DNA of 64,000 nt from an uncultured cyanobacterium (GCA_903848645.1 CAINGU010000032.1:16460-80459), one strand, 5' to 3'. Shown: positions 9,426 to 18,288, counted from the stretch's first letter. Notes: generated by a model from the sequence alone, not told the origin. Program-made: numbers and translations.

Positions 9426-9669
9426 GATGGTTAGTCTCCTGTAGGATATGTTTCTCTATGCAAAAAAATCAGTAGAATTGGAAATCTAAAATTCACCACT
9501 GAATACAGAGAGCCAATGTCTTACTGGAATCATGCCTGAGTCCGAGAAATCAACAATACCTAAGTATTAGACTTTTGTATTAAGAACAAGTTAAGTGAAA
9601 CTTAATCTATCAATGACATATCAAAACTTTATAAACTTTGTTCTCTTCTTCATCAAAACTTTTTAAAAG

Positions 9670-10497
9670 CTACATTTGGTTCAACATTTTATGAGTTTGG
9701 GGAATCACACGCACGTATTTAACAAATCGCTTCATTAAAACTTGCCATTCTAAAACTTGGTCTGGAGTTGGTGCTACCATTGCCACATCACTAAATTGTT
9801 GAGAAGGCGTTAAAGGGGTAACGGGCTGTAAAAATACGGGAATATCCTCATTTACCGCCGCAATTAATAAGGCCGCTCGTTCTAACTCCTCAACAACTGT
9901 ACTTTGAGAGACAATTATTTTTACAAATACCTCTAACTTAGTGTTAGAGCATAATTGAAGAAATTTCGTATGTTCTTCCCAATGAGTTTCACCACTCACA
10001 CTGGGTAATTTCAAATCCATTCCTACAGAGTCTAGATAGGGGATAATTATTTCTAACTGTTCTGGGCGATGTCCGCCAGTTTCCAGATAAATTGGTAAAC
10101 TAGTAAGCGATCGCACTGCTGGCAGAAATTCCGCCAAAAATTGTGCATGAAGTAAAGGTTCTCCTCCCGTTAAGCTAATGCTATCGTGGATACAGGGGAG
10201 GTTTTGTCTGACAATCCATTCTAGTAATATGGGCAATTGAACAGGATTTGCATGAATTTCAAAATCCCGTAATCCAGGGGAACGCTCAATTCGACAAGTC
10301 GCGGGTGCATCCCAAGTATGTGCGCTGTCACAAAAGTAACAACGTAAATCACAAAAAGCAAAACGAATAAAAATCTGACGTGTTCCCACGTTCAGACCTT
10401 CCCCTTGAATGGCAGAAAAAATTTCAATCAGGCGTGCATTAGAGTTAACTTTATTTTTAGTAATCATATGATTATAGGAAGTAACGAGTCCATTCAC
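9670..10497 (-). CDS. queE: 7-carboxy-7-deazaguanine synthase
   Basis: QueE is a radical-SAM enzyme that converts 6-carboxy-tetrahydropterin to 7-carboxy-7-deazaguanine in queuosine (preQ0) synthesis. The radical-SAM cluster motif CDLRCYFC gives C49, C53 and C56, the CxxxCxxC spacing of this family. It is preceded by IFSAIQGEGLNVGTRQIFIR, a QueE signature. GGEPLLH and a C-terminal LQPVTP segment follow. The start at 10497 gives 275 residues; M11 at 10467 is an alternative. No other queuosine genes are nearby. Confidence 0.92.
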   Translation of the reverse strand: MNGLVTSYNHMITKNKVNSNARLIEIFSAIQGEGLNVGTRQIFIRFAFCDLRCYFCDSAHTWDAPATCRIERSPGLRDFEIHANPVQLPILLEWIVRQNLPCIHDSISLTGGEPLLHAQFLAEFLPAVRSLTSLPIYLETGGHRPEQLEIIIPYLDSVGMDLKLPSVSGETHWEEHTKFLQLCSNTKLEVFVKIIVSQSTVVEELERAALLIAAVNEDIPVFLQPVTPLTPSQQFSDVAMVAPTPDQVLEWQVLMKRFVKYVRVIPQTHKMLNQM

Positions 10498-10664
10498 CTA
10501 TTCACAACAGCAAGAATTTTGTGAGTTTCTTCTATTGTGAAGCTTTATTGGTGATATTCCCGCTGATCTTTAAAAATCTACCAACTTGTACTTCATCATA
10601 CAGATTAAAAATAAGGTTAATTGTTTTTTTAAGACAAAATAACGTTTAGCAAATTAGATTGTAG

Positions 10665-11714
10665 ATGGCAACTAAAGTGCAGAGCTTCATGAGTAGCCCA
10701 CCCGTACCAGTAGATTTTCCAGTTACTTACCTAGAAGGCGCGGCAATCTTGCAAGTGCCAGTTAGGTTAACCGTGCTTGAGGCCGTCAGTTTTAAGCAAA
10801 CTTGCCAAAACTTAATTCAAGCAGATTCACCACCAAAGCAAATTTTCATTGATTTCCAAAATACTACTTTTATGGATAGTAGTGGTTTAGGTTCTCTAGT
10901 TGGTAACTTTAAAAATTCTCAAGAAAAGGGCATCAAGGTGACACTGCGTTACGTCACCCCCCAAGTCATGGCAGTTTTAAATCTGACGGGACTAGATCAG
11001 GTGTTTCCCATTGAGTCTCTTCAACAGCTACCACCAATAAACACGGATAAAACTACAGATCCAGGCAAAAATAATTCTCGAAAACCAGAACCACTCCCGC
11101 AAACTCATCCTTCTGTGGCCTCTTGGATGAAACGGGTCATTGATATTGTGGGATCATTAGTCGGATTAGTAATTACATTTATTTTGTTAATTCCCATCGC
11201 TATCTCCATTCAAATTGACGATCCTGGTCCGATTTTCTTTAAGCAAACCCGTTGTGGTTGGATGGGTAAGCGTTTTGCTATTTGGAAATTTCGATCTATG
11301 TGTGTAGATGCCGAAGCTAGAAAATCCCAAATCAAAAACCAAGTGGAAGGTGCTTTCTTTAAAAATGATAATGACCCCAGAATTACCAAAGTAGGCAACT
11401 TCTTACGTCGAACAAGCCTCGATGAACTACCTCAATTTTGGAACGTTCTCAAAGGTGAAATGAGTTTAGTCGGGACTCGTCCACCTACACCTGATGAAGT
11501 AGAACGCTACGAAGTTCCAGAATGGCAACGTTTAGACGTTAAACCTGGTATGACTGGTGAATGGCAAGTTAACGGACGTTCTAAAGTTCGCAGCTTTGAA
11601 GATGTGATTCGTTTAGACTTAAAGTATCAGGAGAATTGGAGCTTAGTTTACGATTTAAAGTTAATTTTCAAAACTGTAACCATTTTGTTTCATAAAAATA
11701 GTGGGGCTGTTTAG
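10665..11714 (+). CDS. STAS domain-bacterial sugar transferase fusion
   Basis: The 349-residue protein joins two domains. Residues about 15-120 form a STAS (anti-sigma-factor-antagonist) domain with the DSSGLGSLV motif (D71-S72-S73), where a serine is phosphorylated in classic antagonists. Residues about 155-349 form a membrane-associated sugar-1-phosphate transferase: a hydrophobic helix at 158-184, then FFKQTRCGWMGKRFAIWKFR, LDELPQFWNVLKGEMSLVG and a PGMTGEWQVNGRS tail. The enzyme half would load a sugar phosphate onto undecaprenyl phosphate to start exopolysaccharide synthesis. The STAS half suggests control by a partner-switching kinase or phosphatase; none is adjacent. Confidence 0.88.
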   Translation: MATKVQSFMSSPPVPVDFPVTYLEGAAILQVPVRLTVLEAVSFKQTCQNLIQADSPPKQIFIDFQNTTFMDSSGLGSLVGNFKNSQEKGIKVTLRYVTPQVMAVLNLTGLDQVFPIESLQQLPPINTDKTTDPGKNNSRKPEPLPQTHPSVASWMKRVIDIVGSLVGLVITFILLIPIAISIQIDDPGPIFFKQTRCGWMGKRFAIWKFRSMCVDAEARKSQIKNQVEGAFFKNDNDPRITKVGNFLRRTSLDELPQFWNVLKGEMSLVGTRPPTPDEVERYEVPEWQRLDVKPGMTGEWQVNGRSKVRSFEDVIRLDLKYQENWSLVYDLKLIFKTVTILFHKNSGAV

Positions 11715-11773
11715 TTAATTTTTCGGTCATAGGAATACTCAGTAAGCAGCACTAAAATTTACTTATTTAATTT

Positions 11774-11805
11774 ACCCAAGCTTCCTTTTAGCTTGGGTTT
11801 ATTTG
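11774..11805 (+). terminator. Terminator of the sugar transferase gene
   Basis: ACCCAAGC (11774-11781) pairs perfectly with GCTTGGGT (11791-11798) and is followed by TTTATTT, about 60 bases after the stop codon at 11714. Confidence 0.8.
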
Positions 11806-11944
11806 CGGCTAAAATTAGTGGTTTTGGATACTCCCCGAAAGACACAGGATTATTGGTGAAATCAATACCTTAGAGGATGTTTTAAAAGTCTAAGCCTTAT
11901 CCCAACGACAATTTTTAACTCTCACCTACTTAAGCCGGGGATTG

Positions 11945-13483
11945 TCAATCATCTTCATCAGGTTCTAAATCTTCTTCTGTCAATTCCTGATGAGGTACAG
12001 CAGCAATAATTGCATCTATGACTTTACCTACTGGTAATATCTCAATACCAATTTCAGGGAATTTTGTCCCTTTAGGAACTATAGCTCTTTTAAATCCCAG
12101 TTTCGCGGCTTCTTTTAATCGTAGTTCCATTTGGGAAACTGATCGCACTTGTCCCCCTAACCCTACTTCTCCAATTAAGACTGTACCAGGATCAACTATC
12201 CGATCTCGGAAACTGGCAACTATGGCCACGGCAATTCCTAAATCTACCGCTGGTTCTTCTACATTTAATCCCCCCGCAGAAGCAACGTAGGAATCTAATT
12301 TGGACATAGGTATCCCCACTCGCTTTTCTAATACGGCGAGAATCTGCACTAAGCGATTATAATCTATGCCTGTACCAGCCCGACGGGGGGATGGATAACT
12401 GGTAGGACTAACTAAAGCCTGTAATTCCACAACAATGGGACGAGTCCCTTCACAAGCCACAACAATGGCTGTACCCGGAGCAGGATCATCACGATTACCT
12501 AAAAACAGTTCGGAAGGATTATCAACTTCTTTTAATCCTTGGGACACCATTTCAAATATACCAATTTCGTGGGTTGCTCCGAAACGGTTTTTTACAGTTC
12601 TTAATAATCTGTGAGAAGCAAAGCGATCGCCTTCAAAATATAATACAGTATCAACTAAATGTTCTAATACTTTGGGTCCTGCGATCGCGCCTTCTTTAGT
12701 AACGTGTCCGACAATTAACATAGTAATATCTTCGTGTTTGGCCACTTTCATCAAAGCTGCGGTACATTCCCGAACTTGAGCAACTGAACCCGGTGCTGAT
12801 GTTAAGGCTGGAAAAAACACTGTTTGGATACTATCTATTACCGCCACGTTAGGTTTCAGAGAGTCTATTTCCCGGAGAATTTCCTCTAAATCAGTTTCTG
12901 GCAAAACATACAAATCTGCGCCTATACTGTCAGGATCTATGGGTTTTTCAGGATCTTTTGTTGTTCCTTCGCCATCTTTGCTTTTATTCTCTTCTGTGAC
13001 GACAGTAGGGGTTTTTGACATTCCCAACCGAGAAGCACGTAATTTTACCTGTTGTCCAGATTCTTCCCCAGTTACATAGAGAATCCGATATTTTTGCGCC
13101 AGTTGGTTAGATACTTGCAGTAATAGAGTAGATTTACCAATACCAGGATCGCCACCAATTAGCACCATCGAACCGGGAACTATGCCACCACCTAAAACTC
13201 GATCTAATTCGCCATAACCCGATTCCCAACGAGCAATTTGGCGATCGCTAATTTGATCAAAAGTTAAAGCGGATCTGGCTTTAGCTGGTTTATTATGAGA
13301 CTTACTATGACCCCCAGCCTGCCAATTTCCCACCCCAGACCGGCTAGGTATATCCCCGATCAAAGCACTAATATTCTGCTCAACTAAAGAATCATAGGTG
13401 TCACAATTTGAACATTTTCCGAACCATTGGGAGAATTCCGCTGCACAACTACTACAGATATAAATGGTCTTTGGCTTGGCCAT
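11945..13483 (-). CDS. radA: DNA repair protein RadA
   Basis: RadA is a RecA-like ATPase that helps branch migration during recombination. The 512-residue protein has the N-terminal zinc finger (C10, C13, C24, C27), Walker A GGDPGIGKSTLL starting at residue 110, the RadA-specific KNRFGATHEIGIFEM motif, and a C-terminal Lon-like domain (LNVEEPAVDLGIAVAIVAS). A charged insertion near residues 160-190 (rich in K, D and E) looks like a lineage-specific loop. It is divergent from rpaB, with a 172-base region between them. Confidence 0.97.
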   Translation of the reverse strand: MAKPKTIYICSSCAAEFSQWFGKCSNCDTYDSLVEQNISALIGDIPSRSGVGNWQAGGHSKSHNKPAKARSALTFDQISDRQIARWESGYGELDRVLGGGIVPGSMVLIGGDPGIGKSTLLLQVSNQLAQKYRILYVTGEESGQQVKLRASRLGMSKTPTVVTEENKSKDGEGTTKDPEKPIDPDSIGADLYVLPETDLEEILREIDSLKPNVAVIDSIQTVFFPALTSAPGSVAQVRECTAALMKVAKHEDITMLIVGHVTKEGAIAGPKVLEHLVDTVLYFEGDRFASHRLLRTVKNRFGATHEIGIFEMVSQGLKEVDNPSELFLGNRDDPAPGTAIVVACEGTRPIVVELQALVSPTSYPSPRRAGTGIDYNRLVQILAVLEKRVGIPMSKLDSYVASAGGLNVEEPAVDLGIAVAIVASFRDRIVDPGTVLIGEVGLGGQVRSVSQMELRLKEAAKLGFKRAIVPKGTKFPEIGIEILPVGKVIDAIIAAVPHQELTEEDLEPDEDD

Positions 13484-13638
13484 GCTTAAATTTTAGTTAA
13501 TAATCTTAATTTTTTCTTAATTTTTGGAAAAAACGCAAATTTAATAATAGTAATAGTTGGAAGCTCTTTCCAAATCAATTAAGAGCAATGATATCTTAAT
13601 ATTATGATATTAAAAATTAATCATGAAAAATTTTAGTT

Positions 13639-13669
13639 AAGGAGCATGACAAAACTTGGAAAGTCATAA
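13639..13669 (+). promoter_or_regulatory. rpaB ribosome-binding site with an overlapping 7-codon ORF
   Basis: AAGGAG at 13639-13644 lies 11 bases before the TTG start of rpaB at 13656. A competing ATG at 13646, only one base after the SD, opens a 7-residue frame (MTKLGKS) that stops at TAA 13669 inside rpaB. The SD spacing favours the TTG. Confidence 0.55.
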
Positions 13670-14384
13670 AGAAAAAATCCTGGTAGTAGACGACGAAGCC
13701 AGCATTCGGCGGATTTTGGAAACACGCCTTTCCATGATTGGCTACGATGTGGTGACAGCGGGAGATGGTGAGGAAGCTTTAGAAATATTTCGCAAAGCTG
13801 AACCAGACCTGGTAGTTTTAGATGTAATGATGCCAAAACTAGATGGTTATGGCGTTTGTCAAGAATTACGCAAAGAATCGGATGTCCCCATTATTATGCT
13901 CACAGCTTTGGGAGATGTGGCAGATCGCATCACCGGGTTAGAATTGGGCGCTGATGATTATGTCGTTAAACCATTCTCACCCAAAGAACTAGAAGCACGG
14001 ATTCGCTCAGTATTGCGACGGGTAGATAAAACAGGTGCAAATGGTATTCCTAGTTCTGGAGTGATTCATGTCAGCACCATTAAAATTGATACAAATAAGC
14101 GTCAAGTTTATAAAGGTGATGAGCGGATTCGCTTAACGGGTATGGAATTTAGCTTATTAGAATTATTAGTCAGTCGTTCTGGTGAAGCTTTTTCCCGTTC
14201 GGAAATTTTGCAGGAAGTATGGGGATATACTCCCGAACGCCATGTAGATACTCGCGTTGTAGATGTACATATCTCTCGTTTACGGGCAAAATTAGAAGAT
14301 GATCCCAGCAACCCAGAACTAATTCTCACCGCGAGAGGTACTGGTTATCTTTTTCAACGCATATTGGAAGCAGGGGAAGAGTAA
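13656..14384 (+). CDS. rpaB: OmpR-family response regulator RpaB
   Basis: RpaB is an essential cyanobacterial response regulator that binds HLR1 sites and controls high-light and photosystem genes. It works with the histidine kinase NblS (Hik33) and opposes or complements RpaA. The 242 residues hold a receiver domain (D12-D13 acidic pair, phospho-acceptor D56 in VVLDVMMPKLDGYG, K in KPFSPKELEAR) and an OmpR-type winged-helix DNA-binding domain ending HVDTRVVDVHISRLRAKLED. The start is TTG at 13656, giving the family N-terminus ESHKEKILVVDDEASIRRIL; no in-frame ATG fits. A GGGAGCA heptamer array follows the stop. Confidence 0.95.
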   Translation: MESHKEKILVVDDEASIRRILETRLSMIGYDVVTAGDGEEALEIFRKAEPDLVVLDVMMPKLDGYGVCQELRKESDVPIIMLTALGDVADRITGLELGADDYVVKPFSPKELEARIRSVLRRVDKTGANGIPSSGVIHVSTIKIDTNKRQVYKGDERIRLTGMEFSLLELLVSRSGEAFSRSEILQEVWGYTPERHVDTRVVDVHISRLRAKLEDDPSNPELILTARGTGYLFQRILEAGEE

Positions 14385-14390
14385 GAGGCA

Positions 14391-14425
14391 GGGAGCAGGG
14401 GGCAGGGAGCAGGGAGCAGGGAGCA
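14391..14425. repeat. Heptanucleotide (STRR) array after rpaB
   Basis: Five tandem 7-mers, four GGGAGCA and one GGGGGCA, begin 7 bases after the rpaB stop. This matches the short tandemly repeated repetitive sequences known from heterocystous cyanobacteria. Confidence 0.9.
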
Positions 14426-14447
14426 GGGGAAGAAAGAATTTTCCCAA

Positions 14448-14474
14448 GGACAACGGACAACGGACAACGGACAA
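14448..14474. repeat. GGACAAC heptamer array abutting a start codon
   Basis: Nearly four tandem copies of GGACAAC run directly into the ATG at 14475, so the repeat occupies the place of the ribosome-binding site of that gene. Confidence 0.85.
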
Positions 14475-15116
14475 ATGACCAAATCAGATCCTAATCGAGT
14501 TTTACGGCGTTTACCCTTGGTTGTTGGGGGTTTAGGTGCTGTGCTTTTGTTAATGAATCGGTTGTTAACGCCGGAACTGACAAACTCCCAAGCACGAGGA
14601 GATGTGCTGGGGGTAATTTTGAGTGCGGTATTAATTTTAACTGGTTTAATTTGGCAACAGGTACAGCCGCGCACACCTGAGACAGTAGAACTAATTGGGG
14701 AAGAGGGGTTTTTTTTAGCAGCAGATTTACCAGAATCCGTGAAAATAGAATTAGCCTGGGCAACGCGGTTATTATTAACAAATACAGTCACGCGATCGCT
14801 CATAGTCTACTATCAAGATAAAGTTCTGTTACGTCGCGGTATTCTGGCTGCTAAATCGGAAGTAGTACCAGGAATAATCTTAAAAAAAGTATTAGAAACA
14901 CAAAAGCCAATTTATTTAGTGGCTTTGTATGTGTATCCTGGTAAAATCGAATTTGATTATTTGCCAGAAAATACCCAAGGTGTAATTTGTCAGCCTATTG
15001 GTAATCAAGGGGTTTTAATTTTAGCTGCAAATGCTCCCCGCAGTTACACTAAACAAGATGAAAATTGGATTGCGGGAATTGCGGATAAAATGGCTGTTAC
15101 TCTTGGTAATGGGTGA
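14475..15116 (+). CDS. Cofactor assembly of complex C subunit B (CCB2/CCB4-like)
   Basis: The 213-residue protein has two N-terminal membrane helices (residues about 12-30 and 44-62) and a soluble domain containing TPETVELIGEEGFFLA and RGILAAKSEVVPGIILKKVL. This pattern matches cyanobacterial homologues of the CCB proteins. In chloroplasts these attach haem ci to cytochrome b6 of the b6f complex. Direct evidence for the role in cyanobacteria is limited. It follows rpaB at 90 bases and lacks a clear Shine-Dalgarno site because of the heptamer array before it. Confidence 0.75.
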   Translation: MTKSDPNRVLRRLPLVVGGLGAVLLLMNRLLTPELTNSQARGDVLGVILSAVLILTGLIWQQVQPRTPETVELIGEEGFFLAADLPESVKIELAWATRLLLTNTVTRSLIVYYQDKVLLRRGILAAKSEVVPGIILKKVLETQKPIYLVALYVYPGKIEFDYLPENTQGVICQPIGNQGVLILAANAPRSYTKQDENWIAGIADKMAVTLGNG

Positions 15117-15143
15117 TTTTGTTTTTCTTTCTGACTCCTGACT

Positions 15144-15165
15144 GGGCGCAGGCCCTGCGCCCCTA
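15144..15165. repeat. Dispersed palindrome, GGGCGCAGGCCCTGCGCCC family
   Basis: One of four copies in the window; the others are at 28989-29010, 45370-45391 and 51378-51399. The perfect inverted repeat forms a GC-rich hairpin in otherwise AT-rich intergenic DNA. Confidence 0.85.
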
Positions 15166-15177
15166 CTGACAAGAATT

Positions 15178-15696
15178 ATGCAAATTATTTATTTACTTTT
15201 AGTGGCTGTCATGTTGGTAGGGATTATTGGTGCGGTAGTTCCAGCCATACCTGGGAGCAGTTTAATTTTAATATCTATCATTATCTGGGGAATTGTCAGT
15301 CATTCTTTTGCAGCTATCAAAATTCCCTTGATTGTCACCATTATTGTTTTAGTTTTGAGTATGGGTGTTGATTTCCTCGCTGGTTACATTGGAGCAAAAC
15401 AAGCTGGTGCTAGTAAGTGGGGACAAATTGGCGCGTTTGTGGGTTTATTACTGGGATTCTTTGGATTATTACCTGCTTTACCCTTTGGTGGACCATTGTT
15501 AGGAATTCTATTTGGACCACTGTTAGGAGCAATTGTGGGTGAGTTTCTTTACCAACGGCAATTATGGCCTGCGGTGAAAGCTGGGATAGGAATTACGGTG
15601 GGAACGGTTGTGGGGAATTTAATTCAAGGTGTCTTAGCTATCAGCGCGGTTGTCGTATTTTTATTCACGACTTGGCCACAGGTATATGGGGGTTAA
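15178..15696 (+). CDS. DUF456 family membrane protein
   Basis: A 172-residue protein made almost entirely of hydrophobic segments (about five helices). Glycine-rich repeats such as PAIPGSSLILISIIIWG, YIGAKQAGASKWG and LPFGGPLLGILFGPLLGA are characteristic of DUF456. These small glycine-zipper membrane proteins are widespread; no biochemical role is established. It lies 61 bases downstream of the CCB-like gene on the same strand, with a dispersed palindrome between them. Confidence 0.85.
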   Translation: MQIIYLLLVAVMLVGIIGAVVPAIPGSSLILISIIIWGIVSHSFAAIKIPLIVTIIVLVLSMGVDFLAGYIGAKQAGASKWGQIGAFVGLLLGFFGLLPALPFGGPLLGILFGPLLGAIVGEFLYQRQLWPAVKAGIGITVGTVVGNLIQGVLAISAVVVFLFTTWPQVYGG

Positions 15697-15792
15697 TCAT
15701 CAAAGTTTTTATATCAATCAAAAATAAAGCTATTAAATAAAATCAAATTACCCAATCTTATGAAAAGGGATCTTCCTTTTCATGGATGATTA

Positions 15793-15814
15793 GCGGGCAG
15801 GATGCCCGCACCAC
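15793..15814. repeat. Dispersed palindrome, GTGGTGCGGGCATC family
   Basis: This copy reads GCGGGCAGGATGCCCGC followed by ACCAC, inverted relative to related copies at 17239-17260, 49766-49788 and 60757-60780. It lies between two convergent genes and can form a stable hairpin. Confidence 0.85.
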
Positions 15815-15824
15815 AAAAAAGAAA

Positions 15825-16487
15825 TTAAACTAATTGCAAACCAGATTTTGCTTCTTTGGCGATCGCTTCGACTTCATCATTCACCAAATTTGCTAAAATA
15901 GATTTAGCTTCATCATTACCTAATCGGGTCAAAGCTTGCACAACTCTATAACGCACTTGCCAATCTTCATTAGTGCTGTATGGAACTAGGAGAGGAACTG
16001 CTTTTGGATCTCCCAACTCACCAAAGGAACTAATGGCCGCAGTTTGAATTAAGCCATTATCTGAAGCCAGTGCTTGTGTCAGCAATTCAAAGGCTCGCGG
16101 ATCTCCTAATTCTCCCAACGTCGCAATAATGCTAAACTGTACCAACCATTCTGGTGTTTCTTGGTAAAGCTGTTCTAAATCTTCAAAAGCATCATGTAAT
16201 TTTAGCGCACCTAAACAGTCTGCGGCGGCTGCTTGGACATCTGGTTCAGGATCATTAAGTAAACCCCGTAATACCTTCAAGGATAATGGTAAATCCTGTG
16301 TTCCCAGGGTATCCATTTGACTTACCGCAGAGTAACGCACACGCGCACTGCTATCACCAATGGCAATTTGTACTAATTCTAAACCAATTTGCGGTTCTAG
16401 TTCTCGAATTTGATTGACTGCACGCAAGCGATCGCCCAAATTTTCAGAATACAGTAATTCTTTTATACTATCAGCAGACACACTCAT
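15825..16487 (-). CDS. nblB: HEAT-repeat protein related to NblB
   Basis: The 220-residue protein is built of about six HEAT/PBS-lyase-like repeats (for example DPEPDVQAAAADCLGAL, NGLIQTAAISSFGELGDP and NEDWQVRYRVVQALTRLG). Length and repeat pattern match NblB, which assists phycobilisome degradation under nutrient stress by binding or detaching bilins. Related HEAT proteins also include bilin lyases (CpcE/F-type), so the exact role is an inference. No phycobiliprotein genes are adjacent, but rpaB and rpaA lie on either side within 4 kb. Confidence 0.65.
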   Translation of the reverse strand: MSVSADSIKELLYSENLGDRLRAVNQIRELEPQIGLELVQIAIGDSSARVRYSAVSQMDTLGTQDLPLSLKVLRGLLNDPEPDVQAAAADCLGALKLHDAFEDLEQLYQETPEWLVQFSIIATLGELGDPRAFELLTQALASDNGLIQTAAISSFGELGDPKAVPLLVPYSTNEDWQVRYRVVQALTRLGNDEAKSILANLVNDEVEAIAKEAKSGLQLV

Positions 16488-16572
16488 TTAATTATCCTAA
16501 ATTTTGAAAATGGTAATAGGTAATTGGTAATTGGTAATTGGTTCCCAGTTCCTAGTCCCCAGTCCCTAATAC

Positions 16573-17031
16573 CTACTCAGCGGCCATAGCGCGAATAATA
16601 TCACCACGAGTTAGAATACCAATTACCTTACCCGCATTGTCAAGGACTGGGAGACGGTGAACTTTGTGATCTTGTATTAATTTTGCTGCTTCTCTTAATG
16701 GTTTGCTGGGAGAAATACTCAGGGGATTTTTACTCATAACTTCCCCTACGGTTTGCCCTAAAGCCTTATGTAAATCCCGTTCATAAGCACCAGGATTTTG
16801 TAAATAAATTACACTATCCAAAATCATAATATATGCAGGTGGCGTTACACCAGTTTCTTGCCACATCAAATCTGTTTCTGAGATGATTCCCACTAATTTA
16901 TCTGCGTTATCAATTACAGGTAAACCGCTAATGCGTTTTTCCGCTAAAATCTGGATAGCTTCTTTTAAAGGAGTTTCAGGACGGACGAGGATCGGATCAC
17001 GACTCATCACGTCAGCAACGGTTTTAGACAT
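16573..17031 (-). CDS. Two-CBS-domain protein
   Basis: The 152-residue protein consists of two CBS domains: residues 1-60 (VADVMSRDPILVRPETPLKE, ISGLPVIDNADKLVGIISET) and about 90-152 (VGEVMSKNPLSISPSKPLRE, VHRLPVLDNAGKVIGILTRG). Tandem CBS domains bind adenine nucleotides and act as energy sensors. Stand-alone forms can regulate thioredoxins or other partners. The partner is not visible from the context. Confidence 0.9.
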   Translation of the reverse strand: MSKTVADVMSRDPILVRPETPLKEAIQILAEKRISGLPVIDNADKLVGIISETDLMWQETGVTPPAYIMILDSVIYLQNPGAYERDLHKALGQTVGEVMSKNPLSISPSKPLREAAKLIQDHKVHRLPVLDNAGKVIGILTRGDIIRAMAAE

Positions 17032-17238
17032 TTTTTTACTTACACCTTTTATAAAAGTCTTTTTAACTATTGTAGAAAATTATTGGTAACAAATAAATAC
17101 TGTTAATAGATTGTTACTTTTTATCTTTAAAAATGCCAGCATTCAGCTAAGAGCAGAAATAGGAAACAAGAGGAAGTTTTCATTATCTTGAATTTATACC
17201 CAGGCAATTATTAATTCCTTATAAATAATAAAATTCTT

Positions 17239-17260
17239 GTGGTGCGGGCATCTTGCCCTC
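17239..17260. repeat. Dispersed palindrome, GTGGTGCGGGCATC family
   Basis: Copy GTGGTGCGGGCATC followed by TTGCCCTC. Its second arm has diverged by one base from the other copies of the family. Confidence 0.8.
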
Positions 17261-17378
17261 TACGGGTATACCTCACTCAGACGGAATCCGCGGTAAATGC
17301 AGATTGAGCGATATCCAAATATTAAAAATGCTAAGAAATAGGTTTTTGTTGAACTTAAAGAAGTTAAAATTGATCAAT

Positions 17379-17405
17379 AAAAAGGCTTGGAGGGTAAACC
17401 AAGCC
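17379..17405 (-). terminator. Rho-independent terminator downstream of hetI
   Basis: On the minus strand a perfect GGCTTGG/CCAAGCC stem (17399-17405 with 17384-17390) is followed by TTTTTA. It lies about 160 bases beyond the hetI stop and fits the end of the hydrolase-hetI transcript. Confidence 0.75.
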
Positions 17406-17562
17406 CCAACTTCACTCAGGGTAAAATATATAATCCATTTTATAGATTATTGATCTAGTAAGAATCCTTCTCAAGAGAGAATTTTTCAAATCATAGTCAC
17501 CACTCACCGTCCAGGGTAAAAGCCGCGCAATAATAAGGTTGCCATAAATTTTTATTTTTTTA

Positions 17563-18285
17563 TCAATATTCCCAACAATGTAAATTAATATTCCTCCCTG
17601 CAACTACAACCGCAGCCGCAAAATTATCTGCTGGTGTCAATTCTCTTAAATTCCAATCTCCTGATACAAGTAATTGACTGGGTTGATTTGGTGTTAAAGA
17701 TATTTCAATTTCTTCTAACTGTACTAAACCATCTCCTGTGGCTTTTAAATAAGCTTCTTTGCAAGTCCAATAACGAAAAAATATTTGTTGCTGTTCTTGG
17801 GGAGAAATGAGTCGCAGGTATTCATATTCTCTAGAAGAAAAAAACCGTTTTGCGAGACTTTCTAAATCCGACATAGTGCGAATATATTCTAAATCTACAC
17901 CAATTTGATTTTGATAACTTACCCCACACAAAGCCAAATCTTGGGAGTGAGATAAATTAAATAATAATCCTTTGTCAGCAAACTTAGCCGCTAATAAAGG
18001 CTTACCACGGGGCTGATATGCAAATTCTACTTGTTTGGGATTAATCCCCAAATACTGCCCTAAAATTGCGCGGAGAGTGCCACGTCCAGCAATAAATCTT
18101 TGCCGATGTTCAGGAAAATAAAACCTTTGGGCGCGAGCAATTTCATCACTAGATAAAGTTTCTTGAAAAGATTGTAATTGTGATTCTGACTGATTTAAAT
18201 TAATCCGCCAGATATGCACATCATCATCTGATAAAATTAAGTTTTTGGGTGCAGATAGCCAATTAGAATTAAACACAGTTGCCAA
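17563..18285 (-). CDS. hetI: 4'-phosphopantetheinyl transferase (HetI type)
   Basis: This Sfp-type enzyme transfers the phosphopantetheine arm of CoA to carrier proteins of fatty-acid, polyketide and non-ribosomal peptide synthases. In Nostocales it is needed for heterocyst glycolipid synthesis. The 240 residues show the two metal/CoA motifs GVDLE (129-133) and WTCKEAYLKATGDGL (173-187), and QPRGKPLL and FNLSHSQDLALCGV upstream of them. It ends near the stop of no other gene and begins 4 bases after the hydrolase stop, so the two are probably co-transcribed. The usual hetN/hetM neighbours are not here. Confidence 0.9.
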   Translation of the reverse strand: MATVFNSNWLSAPKNLILSDDDVHIWRINLNQSESQLQSFQETLSSDEIARAQRFYFPEHRQRFIAGRGTLRAILGQYLGINPKQVEFAYQPRGKPLLAAKFADKGLLFNLSHSQDLALCGVSYQNQIGVDLEYIRTMSDLESLAKRFFSSREYEYLRLISPQEQQQIFFRYWTCKEAYLKATGDGLVQLEEIEISLTPNQPSQLLVSGDWNLRELTPADNFAAAVVVAGRNINLHCWEY

Positions 18286-18288
18286 TAA

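Larger units (their letters stand above)
17032..17562. other. 531-base gene-poor gap
   Basis: No convincing gene is seen between the CBS gene and hetI. The gap contains a dispersed palindrome (17239-17260) and the hetI-side terminator (17379-17405). Short frames in it have no recognisable protein signal and overlap hetI or repeat DNA. Confidence 0.6.

Noticed and set aside
17412..17603. Minus-strand 63-codon ORF downstream of hetI
   Set aside because: It overlaps the hetI end in another frame and covers no recognisable motif.
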